DNA of 64,000 nucleotides from positions 2,170,001 to 2,234,000 of the forward strand of contig NZ_AP027729.1 in the NCBI RefSeq assembly GCF_030296575.1, in the 5' to 3' direction. Below, piece by piece: positions 48,235 to 55,154 of this stretch. The first letter of the stretch is position 1, and each line of letters begins with the position of its first letter. The position numbers and the translations under genes were made by a program. Source of the stretch: Paraoerskovia sediminicola (GTDB lineage Bacteria; Actinomycetota; Actinomycetes; Actinomycetales; Cellulomonadaceae). The notes beneath the pieces were generated by a model. It saw only the letters and a list, made by a program, of their open reading frames with translations, was not told the origin of the DNA and ran no database searches.

Positions 48235-49127
48235 CCCTTGACAGCTCCTTGCATGATGCCCGAGACCAGCTGCTTGCCAGCGAACAGGAACAGCAGGAGC
48301 AGCGGGATGGTGGCGAGCATGGCGCCCGCGAGGACGAGTGAGTAGTCGACGAAGTATGCCGCCTGCAGCGTCTGCAGGGCGACCGGAAGGGTCGGGTTCT
48401 GCGGGCCCAGGACGATGAACGGCCAGAAGAAGTTCGTCCACGTCATGACGAACGTGAACAGGAACAGCATGGCCGCCGCGGGACGCGCGGCCGGCACCCC
48501 GACGTGCCAGAAGGTGCGGAACATCGACGCACCGTCGACGCGGGCCGCCTCGATGAGCTCGTCGGGCAGCGCGGTGCCGATGTACTGGGTCATCCAGAAC
48601 ACGCCGAACGCCGTGACGAGCGCGGGGACGATCACGGCCGTCATGGAACCGGTCCAGCCGAGCTTCGACATCACCAGGTAGAGCGGGACGACACCGAGCT
48701 GGGTGGGGACCGCCATGGTGGCGATGACGAAGACCAGGAGCGGCCCCTTGCCGGGGAAGCGCAGCTTCGCGAACGCGTAGCCCGCGAGCGTCGCGAAGAA
48801 CACGGTGCTCAGGGCCGTGACGGTCGAGACGAGGAGCGAGTTGAACGTCGCCTTCCAGAACGGGATGGTGTCGATGACCCGCGCCGCGTTCTCGAAGAAG
48901 TTGCCGCCGGGGAGCCAGGGCATGGGGTCGCGGGTCAGGACCGAGGAGTCCCAGGACCCGACGAGGATCGACCAGTAGAGCGGGAAGACGCTGCCGAGGA
49001 GCACCGCGGACAGGAGCCCGTAGGTGATCCATCCCGGGCGCCGGACGGCGGTCCGGGGCTTGGTCTTCTTGTTCCCCCGGACGCCCGCGGAGGTGGGCGG
49101 GGCCGGGGTCGGGGTCGTGGCGGTCAT
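48231..49127 (-). CDS. cebG: Cellobiose-type ABC transporter permease (CebG-like)
   Basis: A 298-residue CUT1 permease with a basic N-terminus (about 30 residues) and six helices. The EAA loop reads LIEAARVDGASMFRTFWHVGVPAARP; the C-terminus LFLFAGKQLVSGIMQGAVKG is typical of MalG-type subunits. GGAGG lies ahead of the ATG at 49127. It overlaps the cebF stop and the bglC start. The role in cellobiose uptake is inferred from the operon and the CebR-like boxes. Confidence 0.9.
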   Translation of the reverse strand: MTATTPTPAPPTSAGVRGNKKTKPRTAVRRPGWITYGLLSAVLLGSVFPLYWSILVGSWDSSVLTRDPMPWLPGGNFFENAARVIDTIPFWKATFNSLLVSTVTALSTVFFATLAGYAFAKLRFPGKGPLLVFVIATMAVPTQLGVVPLYLVMSKLGWTGSMTAVIVPALVTAFGVFWMTQYIGTALPDELIEAARVDGASMFRTFWHVGVPAARPAAAMLFLFTFVMTWTNFFWPFIVLGPQNPTLPVALQTLQAAYFVDYSLVLAGAMLATIPLLLLFLFAGKQLVSGIMQGAVKG

Positions 49128-50107
49128 CGCTTGCCTCCGCTCGTGGCGATCCGTCGGGTGATCGCGAAGTTGATGAGTCCGATGACGAGGATCAGGAGGA
49201 ACAGCAGCCATGCGACGGCGCTCGCGCGACCGAAGTTCGACTGGTTCCAGCCGAGCTGGTACAGGTACATCGTCATGGTCTGCCACTGGCCGTCGGAGCC
49301 GCCGGTGCCCTGCTGGTCGAACAGGCGGGGCTCGTCGAAGATCTGGAGCCCGCCGATCGTCGACGTGATGACCACGAAGATGATGGTCGGGCGCAGCTGG
49401 GGGACCGTGATCGAGAAGAACGACCGGAACTTGCCGGCGCCGTCGATGACGGCCGCCTCGTAGAGGTCCCGGGGCACCGCCTGCATCGCGGCGAGGAAGA
49501 TCAGGGTGTTGTAGCCCGTCCAGCGGAAGTTCACCATCGTCGCGATGGCCATGTGGCTCGGGATGACGTCGGCGTGCCAGCGGACGGGGTCGATGCCGAT
49601 CGCGCCCAGCCAGTCGTTGATGATCCCGGACTGGTCGGCGAAGAGGTTCGAGAAGATCAGGGCGACGGCCACCGGGGTGACCACGTAGGGGAGCAGGACC
49701 CCCATGCGCCAGAACGTCTTGGCGCGGATGTTCTGGTCGAGCACCGCCGCGATGGTGATGGCCATGATCACCTGGGGCACCGAGCTCAGCAGGAAGATGC
49801 TGAAGGTGTTGCGCAGCGCCTTCCAGAAGTCCGGGTTCTGCAGGACGAACGCGAAGTTCTCGAACCCGACGAAGTCACCCTGCCCGAGGATGATGTCCCA
49901 CTTGTGGACCGAGACGAAGGCTGTGTAGAAGAGCGGGAACAGCCCCGTGATCAGGAAGAGGATGAAGAACGGGGAGATGTAGAGGTACGGGGCGACTTTG
50001 ACGTCCCAGTTGCCGAGCTTCTGCGAGAAGCCGACCCTGCGTGGTGTGCGTGCTTCGGCGGACGCCGGCGTCGTGCCGTTCTTCCGCGACTTCGTGGTCG
50101 TGGCCAT
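49124..50107 (-). CDS. cebF: Cellobiose-type ABC transporter permease (CebF-like)
   Basis: A 327-residue CUT1 permease, six helices after a 35-residue basic N-terminus. The EAA loop is LYEAAVIDGAGKFRSFFSITVPQLRP. QIFDEPRLFDQQGTGGSDGQWQTMTMYLYQ near the C-terminus is characteristic of the CebF/MalF-type subunits of actinobacterial cellobiose importers. Two strong hairpins separate it from cebE, which may lower its expression relative to the binding protein. Confidence 0.9.
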   Translation of the reverse strand: MATTTKSRKNGTTPASAEARTPRRVGFSQKLGNWDVKVAPYLYISPFFILFLITGLFPLFYTAFVSVHKWDIILGQGDFVGFENFAFVLQNPDFWKALRNTFSIFLLSSVPQVIMAITIAAVLDQNIRAKTFWRMGVLLPYVVTPVAVALIFSNLFADQSGIINDWLGAIGIDPVRWHADVIPSHMAIATMVNFRWTGYNTLIFLAAMQAVPRDLYEAAVIDGAGKFRSFFSITVPQLRPTIIFVVITSTIGGLQIFDEPRLFDQQGTGGSDGQWQTMTMYLYQLGWNQSNFGRASAVAWLLFLLILVIGLINFAITRRIATSGGKR

Positions 50108-50144
50108 GGCTGTTCGATCCCTCGTGAGCGCTGGACGGGACTGT

Positions 50145-50220
50145 GGTCGGGGCCCGGAGGCAGGTGCCTCCGGGCCCCGACCGGGACGGTGACCTCACCC
50201 TGCGGGCGAGGTCACCGTCC
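50145..50220 (-). terminator. Two intercistronic hairpins between cebE and cebF
   Basis: One stem pairs 50184-50196 with 50208-50220 (13 bp), immediately after the cebE stop; a second pairs 50145-50160 with 50167-50182 (16 bp). They could stop part of the transcription after cebE or protect its 3' end, giving more binding protein than permease. Confidence 0.7.
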
Positions 50221-50224
50221 AATG

Positions 50225-51541
50225 TCAGCCGAGGCCGTTGACGTCGTTGACGAACTTCGTCCAGGAGGACTCGGCGTCGTCGACCTTGTCGACGTCGACG
50301 CGACCCAGGGCGTCAGCCATGAAGTCGTTGATCGCCTGGTAGTTCGGGCCCTTGAAGGGCGAGACGGTCACGGCGTCCGCGCGGTCGGCGAGGATCTGAC
50401 CGATCGGGGCGTCGTTGAAGTACGGGTTCACCGCGTCCGTGATGGCGGGGTCCGAGAGCGCCTCGACCTGGCTCGGGAACGTGCCCTTCGACTCGAAGGC
50501 CTTGATCTGCTGCTCGGGAGCGGTGAGCCAGTTCGCGAGAGCCTTGGCCTCCTCGACGTGCTCGCCGTGCGCCGGGACGGTCAGGAACGAGCCGCCCCAG
50601 TTGCCGCCGCCGCCCGGGAAGCTGTTGGTGATGTCCCAGGTGGTGACGTCGGGCGCGTTGCCCTCGACGATGCCGAGCATCCAGCCCGGGCACAGCGTGG
50701 TGGCGAAGCCGCCGGTCTTGAACGCCTCGTTCCAGTCCTGGCTCCACTGCGAGAGGCCGGCGGACAGACCCTTGTCGCTCTCCTCGAGGAGCGTGTCGTA
50801 CATCTCCTTGAGCTCCGGGTTCTCCGTGGCGATGATGGTGCCGTCGTCCTCCTCGTAGGCGTTCTCCATCTGGTTGATCATGCCCTGACGGATCGCGCCC
50901 GCGGAGTCGTAGAAGGGCTTGCCCGTCTTCTCCGTGTACTCCTCGCCGGCCTTGAAGTAGTCCTCCCAGGTGTCGCCCATCCACTCGGCGACGCCCTCGC
51001 GGTCGGACGGCAGGCCGGCCTCCTCGAGCAGGTCGGAGCGGAAGCAGATGCCCTCCGGGCCGATGTCGGTGCCGTAGCCGATGAGCTTGCCGTCCGGCGT
51101 CGTGGCCTGGTCCGTCTTCCAGCTGAGCCAGCGGTCCGCGAGCTCGGGGTCGCTCAGGTCGGCGAACTTGTCGGCGTACTGCATGAAGAGCGCGAACTGG
51201 TCGCCCTCGATCGCTGCGACGTCGGAGCCGCCGGAGCCGGCGCCGAGCGCGTTGCGCAGCGCGTCGCCCGCGGCCTGCGAGGTGTCGGCCTTGGTGTGCT
51301 CGACCGTGACGTTCGGGTTGAGCTCCATGTACTCGTCGAGCAGGCCGTCGTCGTAGCCGAACTCGTTGAACGTCGAGATCGTCAGGGTGACGGGCTCGTC
51401 GCTGCTGCCGCTGTCGCCGCCGTCGGTGCTGCTGGCGTCGCCGTCGGCGGAGGACCCGCAGGCCGCCAGCGTGAGCGCGAGGGTTGCGATGCCTGCCGTG
51501 GCCATGAGGCCCTTGCGTGTCCTGCGTGTGCTGCTCTGCAC
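50225..51541 (-). CDS. cebE: Cellobiose-type substrate-binding lipoprotein (CebE-like)
   Basis: A 438-residue solute-binding lipoprotein. The signal peptide has basic residues, a hydrophobic core and the lipobox LAAC with Cys28, followed by a Ser/Asp/Gly linker. The binding domain (PVTLTISTFNEFGYDD, GSDVAAIEGDQFALFMQ, NSFPGGGGNWGGSFLTVPAHGEHVEEA) fits actinobacterial CebE proteins. GTG 51541 follows AAAGGAG. It is the first gene of the operon; two CebR-like boxes lie 52-89 bp upstream of the start. Substrate by analogy: cellobiose and longer cello-oligosaccharides. Confidence 0.9.
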   Translation of the reverse strand: MQSSTRRTRKGLMATAGIATLALTLAACGSSADGDASSTDGGDSGSSDEPVTLTISTFNEFGYDDGLLDEYMELNPNVTVEHTKADTSQAAGDALRNALGAGSGGSDVAAIEGDQFALFMQYADKFADLSDPELADRWLSWKTDQATTPDGKLIGYGTDIGPEGICFRSDLLEEAGLPSDREGVAEWMGDTWEDYFKAGEEYTEKTGKPFYDSAGAIRQGMINQMENAYEEDDGTIIATENPELKEMYDTLLEESDKGLSAGLSQWSQDWNEAFKTGGFATTLCPGWMLGIVEGNAPDVTTWDITNSFPGGGGNWGGSFLTVPAHGEHVEEAKALANWLTAPEQQIKAFESKGTFPSQVEALSDPAITDAVNPYFNDAPIGQILADRADAVTVSPFKGPNYQAINDFMADALGRVDVDKVDDAESSWTKFVNDVNGLG

Positions 51542-51592
51542 GAGTAACTCCTTTGTCGTGAGGACCTTGACGGCGGCCGCCCCACCCCGAAG

Positions 51593-51630
51593 TGGTAACG
51601 CTTCCACCACCAGGAATGGAAGCGTTCCCA
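51593..51630 (-). promoter_or_regulatory. Two CebR/CelR-type operators upstream of cebE
   Basis: TGGTAACGCTTCCA (51593-51606) and TGGAAGCGTTCCCA (51617-51630) each match the known CebR/CelR box TGGGAGCGCTCCCA in most positions. Their centres are 24 bp apart, close to two helical turns, so two repressor dimers could bind on one face. Confidence 0.8.
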
Positions 51631-51774
51631 CGCGGGCTTGTCAACCATCGGTCGCACGGTTCCGAAGGAGGTCGGGCGAAGAGACCTGCATCGCCGCAGG
51701 TCAGAGCGTTTCGGCTCGTGCCGGTGTTTCCAAACTGTTACGTGGCACCGGGACCAGCTGCGCCCGACGCGCCG

Positions 51775-52281
51775 TCAGGACGTCTGGTCGTCCAGCCACG
51801 CCTGCCCGGCGCGCTGCTCCGTCGTCAGCGCCTCCCGCAGAGCGGACTCGGTGGCCTTCTCGACGACATGCCCGAACAGGGGGACGGTGGCCCGGATCTC
51901 GCCGTCGTACACCTGGTTAGTGCGGGGCCCGTCGGGGGTGAGCGCGACGGTGCCCGTCAGCCTCACCGGCGCACCCGTGATCTCGACGGTCACCGTGGCC
52001 CTGAGCTCACCGCCCGCCGGTGGCTCCCAGGCCTCGATCTGGCGCACCTCGACACGGTCCCCGACGAGCGCCCTCGCCTGGGCCGGGATCGAGTCCGTCG
52101 GCAGGGTCCGTCGGACGACGACCGTGAAGCCGGTGGTCGAGGTGCCGGTGACCTCGGCCTGCTCGACGTCGCCCTCCCCGCTCGACCACTTCGCGCGCCA
52201 TCGGACGAACTCGACGTCGGCGAGCATCGCCGCGACCCGTTCGACGGGCGCGGTGTAGCTCTGGGTGGCGGTCAGGTGCAT
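51775..52281 (-). CDS. DUF2505 family protein
   Basis: A 168-residue cytoplasmic protein with a START/polyketide-cyclase-like fold outline: MHLTATQSYTAPVERVAAMLADVEFVRWRAKW at the N-terminus, a beta-rich centre and the C-terminal helix (ATVPLFGHVVEKATESALREALTTEQRAGQAWL). This fits DUF2505, widespread in actinobacteria and without known function; the fold suggests binding of a hydrophobic ligand. GGAGGA precedes the ATG at 52281. It is divergent from the pdtaS gene. Confidence 0.78.
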   Translation of the reverse strand: MHLTATQSYTAPVERVAAMLADVEFVRWRAKWSSGEGDVEQAEVTGTSTTGFTVVVRRTLPTDSIPAQARALVGDRVEVRQIEAWEPPAGGELRATVTVEITGAPVRLTGTVALTPDGPRTNQVYDGEIRATVPLFGHVVEKATESALREALTTEQRAGQAWLDDQTS

Positions 52282-52343
52282 CGAGTCCTCCGGAGACAGG
52301 CTGCTGTCGACTCTATCCGGGACGAGGCTCCCCAGAGGCTGCG

Positions 52344-52349
52344 TAGTCT
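52344..52349 (+). promoter_or_regulatory. Putative -10 element of pdtaS, leaderless start
   Basis: TAGTCT ends seven bases before the GTG at 52357, so transcription would begin at the start codon. This supports the GTG over the ATG nine bases further in. Confidence 0.45.
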
Positions 52350-52356
52350 GGTCCGC

Positions 52357-53865
52357 GTGTCCGCCATGAGTGATCTGATCGCCCGCCATGCCCAGCTGTC
52401 CGACGCCGACAACGAGTGGCTCCACCTGCTCGTCGGGGACTGGCAGGTCATCTCGGACCTCGCGTTCGCCGACCTGGTGCTGTGGATGCCCACCGACGAC
52501 TTCGGGTTCGTCGCCGTGGCCCAGTGCCGACCGAGCACGGGCGCCACCGTGCACTACGACGACATCGTCGGCGCGCGCGCCCCGGAGGGACAGCTGCCCC
52601 AGCTGCGCCGGGCGATCGACGAGAAGGCGCCCCAGCGCTCCCGCGAACCTCGGTGGTTCGGTGCGTACGCGGTGCGTGAGGAGGCGGTGCCCGTCGTCCA
52701 CGAGGGGCGTCCGATCGCGGTCGTGGCGCGGCAGACGAACCTCGGTAGCGGGCGGACTCCCAGCCGTCTCGAGCTCAACTACGTCGAGTCCGCCGACGAC
52801 CTCATCTCCATGATCTCCCGCGGCGAGTACCCCATGCCGCACGCCGCCACCGGCTCGCGGCGTGGCGCCCCGCGCGTGGGGGACGGGCTGATCCGGCTCA
52901 ACTCGGAGGGCGAGGTCCTCTACGCGAGCCCGAACGCGCTCAGCTGCTTCCACCGTCTCGGGGTGATCGGCCCGCTGGTCGGACGCTCGCTCATCGAGGT
53001 GACCACCGACCACGTCGAGCAGCTGAGCCCCGTCGACGAGTCGCTCCCGCTGGTCGTGATGGGACGCGCACCGTGGCGCACGGACCTCGAGTCGCGAGGC
53101 GTCGCGCTCTCGCTGCGTGCGATGCCGCTCACCGACGTCGGGCAGCGCATCGGAGCGGTGCTCCTCTGCCGTGACGTGTCCGAGCTCAGGCGTCGCGAGC
53201 GGGAGCTGATCACGAAGGACGCGACGATCCGCGAGATCCATCACCGCGTGAAGAACAACCTGCAGACCGTGGCCGCGCTCCTGCGCCTCCAGTCGCGTCG
53301 GATGGACGTCCCCGAGGCGCGTGCTGCGCTCGACGAGGCGATGCGACGGGTCGCGACGATCGCCCTCGTCCACGAGAGTCTCTCGCAGACCCTCGACGAG
53401 ATGGTCGAGTTCGACGACATGGTGGGCCGCGCGCTGCGGCTGGCCGCGGACGTCGCCTCGGCCGACACGAGCGTCCGCACCGTGCGCGAGGGATCGTTCG
53501 GCATGGTGCCTGCCGGCGTCGCCACGCCGCTCGCCCTCGTCCTGACCGAGCTCGTCACGAACGCCGTCGAGCACGGGCTCGCCGGGCGTGCCACGGGCAC
53601 GGTCACCATCTCGTCCGAGCGGGACGGCAACACCGCGCACGTGGTGGTCGCCGACGACGGGATCGGGGTCCCGAAGGACGCCGAGGGCGGGGTGGCGCCG
53701 CGGGCGGCAGGGTCCAAGCGCGGGCTCGGCACCCAGATCGTCTCGACCCTGGTCACCAACGAGCTGCACGGCACCATCGACTGGGGTGCGCGGGAGGGCG
53801 GCGGCACCGAGGTCCGTCTCACGGTCGTGCTCAAGGACCCGCGGACCGTGTCCGGGAGCGACTGA
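52357..53865 (+). CDS. pdtaS: Sensor histidine kinase PdtaS
   Basis: A 502-residue soluble kinase with no membrane helix. Order: an N-terminal GAF-like domain (about residues 1-150, LLVGDWQVISDLAFADLVLWM), a PAS domain (about 170-280), the HisKA_2 dimerisation domain with EIHHRVKNNLQTVAALLRLQSRRM (His295/296) and a C-terminal ATPase domain (LTELVTNAVEHG, ADDGIGVP, GLGTQIV). It matches PdtaS of M. tuberculosis (Rv3220c), whose partner PdtaR is an ANTAR-type antiterminator. The GTG start gives an N-terminus aligning with the mycobacterial one. No pdtaR is adjacent. Confidence 0.9.
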   Translation: MSAMSDLIARHAQLSDADNEWLHLLVGDWQVISDLAFADLVLWMPTDDFGFVAVAQCRPSTGATVHYDDIVGARAPEGQLPQLRRAIDEKAPQRSREPRWFGAYAVREEAVPVVHEGRPIAVVARQTNLGSGRTPSRLELNYVESADDLISMISRGEYPMPHAATGSRRGAPRVGDGLIRLNSEGEVLYASPNALSCFHRLGVIGPLVGRSLIEVTTDHVEQLSPVDESLPLVVMGRAPWRTDLESRGVALSLRAMPLTDVGQRIGAVLLCRDVSELRRRERELITKDATIREIHHRVKNNLQTVAALLRLQSRRMDVPEARAALDEAMRRVATIALVHESLSQTLDEMVEFDDMVGRALRLAADVASADTSVRTVREGSFGMVPAGVATPLALVLTELVTNAVEHGLAGRATGTVTISSERDGNTAHVVVADDGIGVPKDAEGGVAPRAAGSKRGLGTQIVSTLVTNELHGTIDWGAREGGGTEVRLTVVLKDPRTVSGSD

Positions 53866-53902
53866 GCCGCGCGGACGGCGCGCGGCGACGCCACCTCGGA
53901 CG

Positions 53903-53944
53903 CGCGAAGGCCGCCGCCCCGAGGTGGGGACGGCGGCCTTCGCG
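53903..53944. terminator. Bidirectional terminator between pdtaS and whiB1
   Basis: A 14-bp stem (53903-53916 with 53931-53944) is extended by CCCC/GGGG with a one-base bulge and loop GAGGT. It separates two convergent genes. Confidence 0.8.
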
Positions 53945-53962
53945 TACGAGTCGTGCGGGGTG

Positions 53963-54211
53963 TCAGCCGGCGCGGCGCGCGCGGGCCGTACGCCGCTTCA
54001 GGGCGCGGCGCTCGTCCTCGGAGAGGCCGCCCCACACGCCGGCGTCCTGACCGGACTCGATGGCCCACTTGAGGCAGGTGTCGGTCACGGGGCAGCGTCG
54101 GCACACGGCCTTGGCCTCCTCGATCTGCATCAGCGCGGGCCCGGTGTTCCCGATCGGGAAGAACAGCTCGGGGTCCTCGTCGAGGCACGAGGCTTGGTGC
54201 CGCCAGTCCAT
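53963..54211 (-). CDS. whiB1: WhiB1-type iron-sulfur transcription factor
   Basis: An 82-residue WhiB protein. Cys9, Cys37, Cys40 and Cys46 have the same numbering as in mycobacterial WhiB1 and bind the 4Fe-4S cluster; GVWGG (SGQDAGVWGGLSEDERRALKRR) is the beta-turn that contacts the principal sigma factor, followed by a basic tail for DNA binding. WhiB1 is nitric-oxide responsive and essential in mycobacteria. AAGGAG precedes the ATG at 54211. It has a long upstream non-coding region. Confidence 0.95.
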   Translation of the reverse strand: MDWRHQASCLDEDPELFFPIGNTGPALMQIEEAKAVCRRCPVTDTCLKWAIESGQDAGVWGGLSEDERRALKRRTARARRAG

Positions 54212-54538
54212 CTCATCGCTCCTTAGCCGGGGTGGATCCACCCTGTCGTGCAGCGCTACGCGCACGACCGTGCCTTGGGCCGTGAGCCCAGCACGTAGAA
54301 AAGGGGAGGATCGGAGGGGAATTGCTCTGTATCTAGGTTCACATCCCGGGCATGCCTGCACAAGGGGTAACGGTGAGGTTTCTTCGGTGTGAACCGTGAG
54401 GTATTCATCACAGTCCCGCAACGATCTGTCGTTCGTGGAGGACGGGTGGAGGCGCCGCAGACGTAGCGCGAAGAGTCTCGCCGCTCGCGTGTCTTGGGTG
54501 TCCTGCGTGTCGTCCGTGTCGCAGGGCTGCGCCCGTAG

Positions 54539-54564
54539 GCGCCGGACGTCCCCACGTCCGGCGC
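54539..54564. terminator. Perfect 11-bp hairpin, role unassigned
   Basis: Arms 54539-54549 and 54554-54564 pair perfectly around a CCCC loop. It lies between the divergent whiB1 and membrane-protein genes, where no terminator is needed; it may end a small RNA or be an operator. Confidence 0.5.
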
Positions 54565-54681
54565 GCCTCGCGTCACCGCTCCGACGCGGACCACTGATGT
54601 GTGGTGCGTTCGGCTGGTCGGCGATGGTCTGCGCGGTCACCGACCGGTCGGCGAGGCGACCACCGCCGGCCGGGCCGCCAG

Positions 54682-54687
54682 TAGAGT
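54682..54687 (+). promoter_or_regulatory. Putative -10 element, near-leaderless start
   Basis: TAGAGT fits TANNNT and ends eight bases before the ATG at 54696, again predicting an mRNA with almost no leader. Confidence 0.4.
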
Positions 54688-54695
54688 CCGGTGTC

Positions 54696-55154
54696 ATGGC
54701 ACCAGCCCCAGACACGGCGCCGCAGGGCGCGGACGATCCCGACGCGCCGCACCTGAACCGTCGGCCGGCTGCGCTCCTGGTCCTCGTGGCCGGCGTCGGG
54801 CTCGAGGTCGTCGCGCTCGTCGGTGCTGCGGTCTACCTGGTCGTGAGGTTGTTCACGGTCGCCGAGGTCTCGCTGGGGCTCTCCGTCTCTCTCGTCCTGC
54901 TCGCGCTCGGCGTGGCGGTCGCGCTCGTCGCTGCATCGCGCGCGTTGCTCCGGGGCCGCCGCGGCGGGAGGGCGCCGGTCGCCACGTGGCAGCTGCTGCA
55001 GGCCATCGTCGGGGCGACGGCGATGCAGTCGGGCGCGACGGCCTGGGGTGCTCCGCTCGTCGCGGTGGCCGTGGTGGTCCTCGTCTGTCTCGTGCGGCGA
55101 TCGGTCGTGGAGTTCACCACCGGCTCCCGTCCACCTGCCGAGGGCTCCCGCTGA
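54696..55154 (+). CDS. Small membrane protein, function unknown
   Basis: A 152-residue protein with a hydrophilic N-terminus of 25 residues and about four hydrophobic segments: ALLVLVAGVGLEVVALVGAAVYLVV, VSLGLSVSLVLLALGVAVALVAA, then TAWGAPLVAVAVVVLVCLV after a basic loop (RALLRGRRGGR). TWQLLQAIVGATAMQSGATAWG is a conserved-looking stretch. I recognise it only as a typical actinobacterial small integral membrane protein. Its last 41 bp overlap the 3' end of the convergent ATPase gene. Confidence 0.75.
   Translation: MAPAPDTAPQGADDPDAPHLNRRPAALLVLVAGVGLEVVALVGAAVYLVVRLFTVAEVSLGLSVSLVLLALGVAVALVAASRALLRGRRGGRAPVATWQLLQAIVGATAMQSGATAWGAPLVAVAVVVLVCLVRRSVVEFTTGSRPPAEGSR

Larger units (their letters stand above)
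54212..54695. promoter_or_regulatory. Long intergenic region upstream of whiB1
   Basis: 484 bp without a supported gene. An inverted pair GGTTCACA (54336-54343) and TGTGAACC (54388-54395) is 44 bp apart, next to a lower-GC segment with TAGATA on the minus strand (54330-54335), a candidate -10 for whiB1 with a leader of about 110 bases. Confidence 0.45.

Noticed and set aside
54396..54411. CRP-type site upstream of whiB1 (GTGA...TCAC)
   Set aside because: The half-sites are separated by eight bases, not the six of CRP boxes.
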